A stretch of DNA of 64,000 bases, taken from assembly GCF_003284965.1 (NCBI RefSeq), contig NZ_QMEW01000030.1:1-64000 (forward strand), in the 5' to 3' direction. Below the pieces are notes generated by a model. That model searched no databases. It was not told the origin of the DNA and was given only the letters and a program-made list of their open reading frames with translations. Origin of the DNA: Mycolicibacterium sp. GF69. GTDB lineage: Bacteria; Actinomycetota; Actinomycetes; Mycobacteriales; Mycobacteriaceae. The position numbers and the translations under genes are program-made. Positions 58,217-64,000 of the stretch are shown piece by piece (position 1 is the stretch's first letter; each line of letters opens with the position of its first letter).

Positions 58217-59138
58217 TGACCCCGCCGGCGCGCCCGGCGGCGGCGAGTTCTTCGCGCCACCCGTTCTCACCGACGACGACCGTGACGATCTCGGGCCTGC
58301 CGAAGTTGTCGTAACGGATCCGGGCGGCGTGCCCGGCTTCGACGAGTTCGGTCAGCGGCTGGTGGCCGGCGAGCGCATCGCGTGCGTGGTTGAGCCGAGC
58401 CAGCGTGCGCTCCAGTACGGGCAGCAGTTCGTCGGCGTTGGCTTCACACATCGCGCGCACCAGATTCGGCGCGGTCGCAGCCACCCGGGTGCCGTCCCGG
58501 AACGAGCCCGCCGCAAGCGCGAAGGCCAGCGGCACCTCACCCGCCGTCGCGGCCAGCGCCTCGGCGAGCAGATGCGGCAGATGGGAGATCGTCGCCGCCG
58601 CGGCATCGTGCTCATCGGAGCGGGCGGGGACGACGACCGCACCGCAGTCCAGCGCGAGGTTCATCACCAGCGTCCAGACCCCGGGATCGACGTGGTCGTC
58701 GACGCTGACCACCCACGGCGCGTCCACGAACAATCGTGCGTCGCCCGCGGCCCAGCCGGAGTGAGCGGTGCCGGCCATCGGATGCCCGCCGACGAAGCGC
58801 TCCAACAGCCCGAAAGCCGCAACCTCCTGCAGCACAGCGGTTTTGACGCTGGTCACATCGGTCAGCGGGCAATTCGGTGCTGCTTGGCTGATGCGGCCCA
58901 GCAGTTGACCCAGGGCGGGCACCGGCAGAGCCAGCACGATCAGCGCCTCGCTGGCCGCGGCCCGAGCGAGCGCGGCATCGAGGTCTTCGGTGGCGTCGAA
59001 ACCCTCGGCGGTAGCCGCCGAGACGGCTTCGCGCGACCGGTTGTACCCGAAGACCTGGCGGCCGGCGGCCGCCGCCGCGCGCATCACCGATCCACCGATG
59101 AGCCCGAGGCCGAGCACGCAAACCGGGGTGTTCGTCAC
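58179..59138 (-). CDS. tyrA: Prephenate dehydrogenase
   Basis: This 319-residue enzyme converts prephenate to 4-hydroxyphenylpyruvate with NAD, the committed step to tyrosine. The NAD motif is CVLGLGLIGGSVM (7-19), and the catalytic region has VTSVKTAV and GGHPMAGTAHSGW with the proton-relay His. The C-terminal helical dimer domain follows, without an ACT domain, as in Rv3754. HisC2 in the same window can transaminate the product. Confidence 0.94.
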   Translation of the reverse strand: MTNTPVCVLGLGLIGGSVMRAAAAAGRQVFGYNRSREAVSAATAEGFDATEDLDAALARAAASEALIVLALPVPALGQLLGRISQAAPNCPLTDVTSVKTAVLQEVAAFGLLERFVGGHPMAGTAHSGWAAGDARLFVDAPWVVSVDDHVDPGVWTLVMNLALDCGAVVVPARSDEHDAAAATISHLPHLLAEALAATAGEVPLAFALAAGSFRDGTRVAATAPNLVRAMCEANADELLPVLERTLARLNHARDALAGHQPLTELVEAGHAARIRYDNFGRPEIVTVVVGENGWREELAAAGRAGGVIRSALPDLDSRG

Positions 59139-59232
59139 CCTTCAAGGTTGGCATATCGCCGGGATATCGACCGACGTCAGCCTGCTGTGGATGCCTGGTA
59201 AAGGCGATGGTCGGCGACTACCGTAAGCCGAC

Positions 59233-59754
59233 ATGGGAGCACAGCGTGCACCGGCTCGGGAGCAGTCTGTCGACACTCCCGACGGCTTTGGCGTGGCTGT
59301 CGTCCGGGAGGACGGTAAGTGGCGTTGCGCACCGTTGCGTCGAGCGGCGCTGACGAGCTTGACCGCGGCCGAAACCGAATTGCGTGAGATCCGCAGCGCG
59401 GGCGCCGTGTTCGGGCTGCTCGACATCGACGATGAGTTCTTCGTGATCGTCCGTCCGGCGCCCGCCGGTGCTCGGTTGTTGCTCTCGGATGCCACCGCGG
59501 CCCTGGACTACGACATCGCCGCCGAAGCGCTGGAGAAGCTCGACGCCGACATCGAACCCGAGGAACTCGAGGAGGCTGAGCCGTTCGAAGAGGGCGACCT
59601 GGGTCTGCTTTCCGATATCGGCCTGCCAGAGGCCGTCCTCGGCGTCATCCTCGACGAATCCGACCTCTACGCCGACGAACAACTCGGCCGGATCGCCCGG
59701 GAGATGGGGTTCGCCGACGAGTTGTCGGCGGTGCTGGAGCGTTTAGGTCGGTGA
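59233..59754 (+). CDS. tRNA adenosine deaminase-associated protein (Rv3753c type)
   Basis: This 173-residue acidic protein of the TIGR03941 type is found almost always directly upstream of tadA in actinobacteria. Conserved parts are FGVAVVREDGKWRCAPL, DDEFFVIVRP and the acidic stretch EPEELEEAEPFEEGDLGLLS. Function is inferred only from context. A TACCGT lies 8 bases before the ATG. The stop lies in the first of three short direct repeats at the tadA junction. Confidence 0.88.
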   Translation: MGAQRAPAREQSVDTPDGFGVAVVREDGKWRCAPLRRAALTSLTAAETELREIRSAGAVFGLLDIDDEFFVIVRPAPAGARLLLSDATAALDYDIAAEALEKLDADIEPEELEEAEPFEEGDLGLLSDIGLPEAVLGVILDESDLYADEQLGRIAREMGFADELSAVLERLGR

Positions 59755-59806
59755 ACCGACGATATGCAGAAGTCGGTGAACCGGCAATTGAGCCTGGGTC
59801 GGTGAA
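59747..59806 (+). repeat. Triplicated stop/start junction (gtcggtgaa x3)
   Basis: Copies of gtcggtgaa lie at 59747, 59772 and 59798, spacing 25-26 bases; the first two share gtcggtgaaccg. Copy 1 holds the stop of the upstream gene as GTGA, and copy 3 holds the tadA GTG. Confidence 0.75.
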
Positions 59807-60257
59807 TGATGAGGCGCTCATCCGCGCTGCGCTGGAGGCGGCGCGCGCGGCCGGCCCCCGCGACGTGCCGATCGGCGCGGTCGTCTTCTCCGCCGACGGC
59901 GCCGAACTGGCCCGCGCCGCCAACGCGCGCGAAGCGCTCGGCGACCCGACCGCGCACGCGGAGATTCTCGCGATCCGGGCCGCGGCGGACGTGCTCGGCG
60001 ACGGCTGGCGGCTGGAGGGCGCCACGCTTGCGGTGACCGTCGAGCCCTGCACGATGTGCGCGGGTGCACTCGTGATGGCGCGTGTGGCACGCGTGGTGTT
60101 CGGCGCGTGGGAGCCCAAGACCGGAGCCGTCGGATCGCTGTGGGATGTGGTGCGCGACCGACGGTTGAACCATCGCGCCCAGGTGCGCGGTGGGGTGCTG
60201 GCCGATGAGTGCGCGGCACCGTTGGAGGCGTTCTTCGCTCGGCAGCGATTGGAATAG
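59802..60257 (+). CDS. tadA: tRNA-specific adenosine deaminase TadA
   Basis: This enzyme deaminates A34 to inosine in tRNA-Arg(ACG), a tRNA that is itself encoded in this window at 45542. The zinc site is complete: His and the proton-shuttle Glu in TAHAEIL and the two Cys in VEPCTMCAGA. The GTG at 59802 gives 151 residues, VNDEALIRAALEAA onward, equal in length to Rv3752c. A GTG at 59751, overlapping the upstream stop, is in frame and would add 17 residues encoded by the repeat array; this longer start may be the one annotated by software. Confidence 0.93.
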   Translation: MNDEALIRAALEAARAAGPRDVPIGAVVFSADGAELARAANAREALGDPTAHAEILAIRAAADVLGDGWRLEGATLAVTVEPCTMCAGALVMARVARVVFGAWEPKTGAVGSLWDVVRDRRLNHRAQVRGGVLADECAAPLEAFFARQRLE

Positions 60258-60286
60258 ACGGGCGGGTGCCCGGTAAGCTGCCACAC

Positions 60287-60377
60287 GGTGGCGTGTCCGA
60301 GCGGCCTAAGGAGCACGCCTCGAAAGCGTGTGACGGGTAACCCCCGTCCGAGGGTTCAAATCCCTCCGCCACCGCCA
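60287..60377 (+). tRNA. tRNA-Ser (anticodon CGA)
   Basis: The acceptor stem ggtggcg / cgccacc, anticodon stem cacgc / gcgtg with loop ctcgaaa (CGA), long serine variable arm and T arm ggttcaaatcc are present. The 3' CCA is encoded at 60375-60377. Confidence 0.95.
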
Positions 60378-60463
60378 CATTGATTCAGGCAGTATTGTCG
60401 GATCCGTCACTGAAGCAGAGGTCGAGGCGACCGCGGTGACCAACGCGAGAGAATTGGTTGCAT

Positions 60464-61675
60464 ATGCGCGCGCTTTATGAGCAAGGCGCCTCCGCCTCGG
60501 CGGGTGGTGACGCTGCACTGCGCCCGTTCTCGGTCCTGCTGGTCGAGGACGACCGCGGCGACGCGCTTCTGGTCGAGGAGTTGATCGCCGACGCCGCCGC
60601 CGAAATCCACGTCGTATGGGCGGCGTCCATGGCCGAAGCCGAACAACACCTGGAAACGTCTCGACCCGACTGCGTGCTGCTCGACCTGAACCTGCCGGAC
60701 GCGGACGGCATCAAGGCTCTCGACCGGATCGCCAGGCGCGACATCATGATGCCGATCGTCGTGCTGACCGGTCTTAACGACGAGCATTTCGGCATCTCCG
60801 CAGTCGCCGCCGGCGCCCAGGACTACCTCGTGAAGGGCCGCGTCGAACCCGAGACCTTGCGGCGCGCACTGCTCTATGCGGTGGAGCGCAAACGCGCCGA
60901 GTTGACCTCGGTGGAACTGCACGCCAGTGAACTGCGCGCCATGGAGAACGCCCGGCTGGAACGCGGGTTGCTGCCCTCGCCACTGCTGCTGGAGCAGCCC
61001 GGTGTCGACATCGTCGCCGAGTACCGGCCCAGCAGACAGCATGCGCTGCTCGGCGGCGACTTCTACGACTTCGTGCAGACCCCGGACCGCACCGTGCACG
61101 TCATGGTCGGCGACGTGGCCGGGCACGGCCCCGACGAGGCCGCGCTCGGAGTCGCCCTGCGGATCGGTTGGCGCGCACTGACATTCGCCGGGTTGCGTGG
61201 CAACGAACGCATGCGTCAACTGGAACGAATTCTGAGCACGGAGCGGCCGGGGTCGAGCATCTTCGCGACGGTCGTCAGCGTCGCGATGTCGACCGACAAC
61301 CTCAGCTTCAATGTCGTGTCGGCCGGCCATCCCGGCATGCTGCTGCACGGCCCGAACACGGTGGAGTGGCTGGAGCCGCAGGTCGGTCCCGCCCTTGGCC
61401 TGTCCGGTTACGAGTGGCCGCTGAACCTCTTCGAGTTGCCGCTGGGCTGTGGCCTGGTGCTGCTGACCGACGGACTGTTCGAGGGCCGCTCCGGTAAAGG
61501 CACCGAACGTCTCGGCGAGAAGGGCCTGCTCGAAGTGGCCAGAAGCTATGCGCACCTGCCGGGTCGGGAGTTCGTCACCGCGCTGATCGGTGACGTCGAG
61601 CGCCGCGCCCAGTCGGTGGGCGGAATCAGCGACGACATCGCGGTGGTGCGGGTGGAGCGGACAGCCACCGAATGA
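60464..61675 (+). CDS. Receiver-PP2C (SpoIIE/RsbU-type) serine phosphatase
   Basis: This 403-residue response regulator carries a phosphatase output. The receiver domain (about 21-140) has the acidic pair in LVEDDRGD, the phospho-Asp in VLLDLNLPDADG and the Lys in YLVKGR. A coiled linker joins the SpoIIE-type PP2C domain (about 175-400), with metal residues in LGGDFYDF, VGDVAGHGPDEA, LTDGLFEG and GGISDDIAVV. It should dephosphorylate an anti-sigma antagonist when the receiver is activated. The stop overlaps the kinase start (ATGA). Confidence 0.9.
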   Translation: MRALYEQGASASAGGDAALRPFSVLLVEDDRGDALLVEELIADAAAEIHVVWAASMAEAEQHLETSRPDCVLLDLNLPDADGIKALDRIARRDIMMPIVVLTGLNDEHFGISAVAAGAQDYLVKGRVEPETLRRALLYAVERKRAELTSVELHASELRAMENARLERGLLPSPLLLEQPGVDIVAEYRPSRQHALLGGDFYDFVQTPDRTVHVMVGDVAGHGPDEAALGVALRIGWRALTFAGLRGNERMRQLERILSTERPGSSIFATVVSVAMSTDNLSFNVVSAGHPGMLLHGPNTVEWLEPQVGPALGLSGYEWPLNLFELPLGCGLVLLTDGLFEGRSGKGTERLGEKGLLEVARSYAHLPGREFVTALIGDVERRAQSVGGISDDIAVVRVERTATE

Positions 61676-63243
61676 GTTGGCGTCTGACCGTCCAGGGTTG
61701 GCAGAACCTGGTGTTGTCCTTGATGGGCGTGGTGGTGATCGGTGGTGCCGTCGTCGGCGCGCTGCTGCTGAACCGGACCGACAGCGTCTCGCGTGAGCTG
61801 AACCTCGCCATCCAGCCGGCCCGCGTGGCCGCCTACCAGCTGCAGGCAGCCCTGCGCGACCAGGAGACTGCGGTCCGCGGCTTCGCCATCGCCGCCAATC
61901 AGCAGTTCCTCGAGCCGTACTACATCGGCCAGCAGGCCGAGCGGGTCGCGGCGCAGGAGATTCGTGACGGGATCGGGCACCGGCCGCAGTTGCTGCGTGA
62001 CCTCGAGCGGATCGAACAGGCCGCCCAGCAGTGGCGAAACACGTACGCGGACCCCCTGATTGCCTCGGTGACGCCGGGGGCGCCGAAGATTCTGGATGCC
62101 CGGACCGCCGCGCGCGGCAAAGCCGACTTCGACGGCTTACGGGTGATGTTTGACAATCAGAACCGCAACCTCGCCGAGGCCCGCCAGGCCGCGGTCGACG
62201 ATCTCGACCGAGTGCAGACATGGCGGGACAGCGTGCTGATCGCGATGGTGGCAACGTTCCTGATCGCCGCGATCGCGTTGGCGGTGCTGGTGCGCAGCGC
62301 GGTGACGCGCCCGCTCGAAGCGCTCGCCGCAGCATGCCGCAGGATCACCGAAGGCAACTTCAGCGAGAAAATCGTGGCGCAGGGACCGCGAGACATCCGT
62401 TCCATCGCGTCGGATGTCGAAGACATGCGCCAGCGCATCGTCGATGAACTCGAGGCGACGCGGGACACGCGGGCCCAGCTGGCCGATCAGGCGCTCGAAC
62501 TGCAGCGCTCGAACGCCGAACTCGAGCAGTTCGCCTACGTCGCATCCCACGACCTGCAGGAGCCGCTGCGCAAGGTGGCGTCGTTCTGTCAGTTGATCGA
62601 GAAACGCTACGGCGACAAGCTCGACGAACGAGGAGTCGAGTACATCCGGTTCGCCGTCGACGGCGCCAAGCGGATGCAGGTGCTGATCAACGACCTGCTC
62701 ACGTTCTCTCGCGTTGGCAGGCTCGCCTCGACCGAAGCCGAGGTCGACCTCGGGGCGCTGCTCGACGACGCGTTGGCGAACGTGAGCGCCGCGATCGAGG
62801 AGTCCGACACGGAGGTGGTCCGCACCGGTCTGCCCCTGCCGTCGGTCAAGGGCGATCCGACTCTGCTGACGATGTTGTGGCAGAACCTGGTCGGCAATGC
62901 GGTGAAGTTCCGCAGCCCCGGGGTCACACCCCGGATTGTCATCGACTGCCAGGCGGGTGAGGATGCGCAGGAGGGCTCCTGGGTGCTCACCCTGACCGAC
63001 AACGGCATCGGGATCCCAGACGAGTTCGCGGAGAAGGTCTTCGTGATCTTCCAGCGCCTGCACGGCCGAGAGTCCTACACCGGAACGGGCATCGGGCTCG
63101 CGCTGTGCCGCAAGATCGTGGAGTACCACGGCGGCAGCATCTGGATCGACACCGGCTACACCGACGGCACCAGATTCCGCTTCACCATTCCCTGTGTTGT
63201 CGACGAGCCCGTCGAAGCCGATATGGAAGGATCGACCGCATGA
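61672..63243 (+). CDS. CHASE3-HAMP sensor histidine kinase
   Basis: This 523-residue membrane kinase has helix 1 (about 10-33), an extracytoplasmic helical CHASE3 domain (about 38-180, QLQAALRDQETAVRGFAIA), helix 2 (about 188-207), HAMP, a coiled coil, the HisKA domain with SHDLQEPLRKV carrying the phospho-His, and the ATPase domain with NLVGNAVKF, DNGIGIPDEF, FQRLHGRESYTGTGIGLAL. The H-box SHDLQEPLRKV is the type seen in phytochrome-like kinases that work with single-domain Rcp1-like receivers. It is coupled to genes on both sides by ATGA overlaps. Confidence 0.92.
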   Translation: MSWRLTVQGWQNLVLSLMGVVVIGGAVVGALLLNRTDSVSRELNLAIQPARVAAYQLQAALRDQETAVRGFAIAANQQFLEPYYIGQQAERVAAQEIRDGIGHRPQLLRDLERIEQAAQQWRNTYADPLIASVTPGAPKILDARTAARGKADFDGLRVMFDNQNRNLAEARQAAVDDLDRVQTWRDSVLIAMVATFLIAAIALAVLVRSAVTRPLEALAAACRRITEGNFSEKIVAQGPRDIRSIASDVEDMRQRIVDELEATRDTRAQLADQALELQRSNAELEQFAYVASHDLQEPLRKVASFCQLIEKRYGDKLDERGVEYIRFAVDGAKRMQVLINDLLTFSRVGRLASTEAEVDLGALLDDALANVSAAIEESDTEVVRTGLPLPSVKGDPTLLTMLWQNLVGNAVKFRSPGVTPRIVIDCQAGEDAQEGSWVLTLTDNGIGIPDEFAEKVFVIFQRLHGRESYTGTGIGLALCRKIVEYHGGSIWIDTGYTDGTRFRFTIPCVVDEPVEADMEGSTA

Positions 63244-63680
63244 CAACGGACAGTCGGGTGATCGACGTACTGCTCATCGAGGACGACCCGGGGGACGAGC
63301 TGATCACCCGAGAAGCCTTCGAACACAACAAGATCAAAAACACGCTGCACGTCGCGCACGACGGCGAGGAGGGACTGGACTTCCTCTATCGCCGCGGTAA
63401 GTTTCCCGACGCGCCGCGGCCCGACCTGATCCTGCTGGACCTGAACCTGCCGAAGTACGACGGCAGGCAGTTGCTGGAGACGATCAAGTCGGATGCGGAT
63501 TTGAGCCACATCCCCGTGGTGGTGCTCACCACGTCGTCGGCGGAAGAAGACATCCTGCGCAGTTACAAGTTGCACGCCAACGCCTATGTCACCAAACCGG
63601 TCGATCTCGACCAGTTCATGAACGCCGTTCGGCAGATCGACGAGTTCTTCGTTCAGGTGGTCCGGCTGCCGAACGGCTGA
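63240..63680 (+). CDS. Single-domain response regulator, Rcp1 type
   Basis: This 146-residue receiver without an output domain has LIEDDPGDELI for the acidic pair, phospho-Asp in LILLDLNLPKYDG, switch Thr in LTTSSAEED and Lys in YVTKPVDL. The inserted FLYRRGKFPDAPRP segment before the Asp strand is typical of Rcp1-like receivers paired with phytochrome-type kinases. The ATG overlaps the kinase stop. Its end overlaps the convergent RsbW-like gene by 28 bases. It may act as a phosphate sink or relay to the receiver-PP2C protein. Confidence 0.9.
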   Translation: MTTDSRVIDVLLIEDDPGDELITREAFEHNKIKNTLHVAHDGEEGLDFLYRRGKFPDAPRPDLILLDLNLPKYDGRQLLETIKSDADLSHIPVVVLTTSSAEEDILRSYKLHANAYVTKPVDLDQFMNAVRQIDEFFVQVVRLPNG

Positions 63681-64000
63681 GTCCCGGACGCGGCGTCGCC
63701 GACCTGGAAGCCGATCCGCACGGTGGTTCCGCTCTTCGATTTCGAGACGTCGACACCGTCGCCCACCGCACGGATGATCGGCAGCCCCCGGCCGCGGGTG
63801 GTCGGTCCGGTGCTCGGGGTCTGCCATTCGCCGTGATCGGCGATGCAGACCAGGATGCGCCCGTCCTCGAACGTCGCCTCGACCACGACCAAGCCGTCGT
63901 GAGAATCCCGGTATGCGTGCTCAACGCAGTTAGTGGCCGCTTCGTTGACCGCCAGAACGATGTCGGCGCCCGCGTCCTCGGGCACGCCGATCTGTTCCAT
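63653..64000 (-). CDS. RsbW-like anti-sigma kinase, 5' end outside window
   Basis: At least 115 residues of a GHKL ATPase of the HATPase_c_2 type are present: VLAVNEAATNCVEHAYRD is the N-box and CIADHGEW and GRGLPIIRAVGDGVDVS are the G1 and G2 regions. Such proteins bind and phosphorylate antagonists and hold sigma factors. The Met at the window edge may be internal; family members usually start about 20-30 residues earlier. It converges on the signalling operon, an arrangement fitting a partner-switching module with the PP2C protein. Confidence 0.8.
   Translation of the reverse strand: MEQIGVPEDAGADIVLAVNEAATNCVEHAYRDSHDGLVVVEATFEDGRILVCIADHGEWQTPSTGPTTRGRGLPIIRAVGDGVDVSKSKSGTTVRIGFQVGDAASGTQPFGSRTT

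Overview
The window is chromosomal DNA of a mycobacterium: GC-rich, with gene order that follows the Mycobacterium tuberculosis block Rv3804c to Rv3752c in inverted orientation. Species cannot be fixed from sequence alone. It is not M. tuberculosis, because accessory genes replace parts of that block and the DprE1 drug-target residue is Ala instead of Cys. A fast-growing Mycolicibacterium-type genome is a reasonable inference.

Layout. 0-12 kb (+): mycolic acid condensation and transfer genes, namely the fbpA tail, fbpD, a small DUF732-type protein, culp6, fadD32, pks13 and accD4. 12.0-17.2 kb (-): an accessory block not found at this place in M. tuberculosis. It holds an ionotropic-glutamate-receptor-like protein, a coupled folE / MFS transporter / RibD-like reductase set, and a metallo-beta-lactamase-fold hydrolase. 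17.3-32.8 kb (-): the arabinan locus (GtrA-like, dprE1, dprE2, aftA, embC, embA, embB). An oppositely oriented AbiEi/DUF559-like gene, flanked by two related palindromes, interrupts it between embC and embA. 32.9-37.3 kb: a kinase-fold protein, a zinc-ribbon protein, the galactan genes wzt-glfT1-wzm, and the proteasome activator bpa. 37.6-46.7 kb: a SufS-fold protein lacking its catalytic residues, a quinone oxidoreductase divergent from a MarR regulator, an NAD-dependent epimerase, a dienoyl-CoA isomerase-like protein, hisC2, three of the four tRNA genes (Ser-UGA, Ser-GCU, Arg-ACG), a phosphoesterase and a YjbR protein. 46.7-48.1 kb: an AT-richer lipoprotein gene that looks foreign. 48.2-60.3 kb: an alkyl-sulfatase-like enzyme, an SDR, a histidine phosphatase, an ACAD10-type kinase, an alpha/beta hydrolase, the proXVWZ osmoprotectant importer, a glycolipid-binding-domain protein, tyrA, the tadA pair and tRNA-Ser(CGA). 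60.4-64 kb: a tightly coupled signalling set (receiver-PP2C phosphatase, CHASE3 histidine kinase, single-domain receiver) next to a convergent RsbW-like kinase cut by the window end.

How the parts work together. FadD32, Pks13 and AccD4 make the mycolate beta-ketoester, and the antigen 85 proteins move mycolates in the envelope. DprE1/2, AftA and EmbA/B/C make the arabinan that carries mycolates. GlfT1 starts the galactan, and Wzm/Wzt export it. The window therefore holds most of the core for the mycolyl-arabinogalactan layer.

Two genome-wide habits stand out. Seventeen genes have a TANNNT hexamer ending exactly 6 or 7 bases before the start codon, the signature of leaderless transcripts, and I used this to choose starts. 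Several junctions carry long, nearly perfect palindromes.
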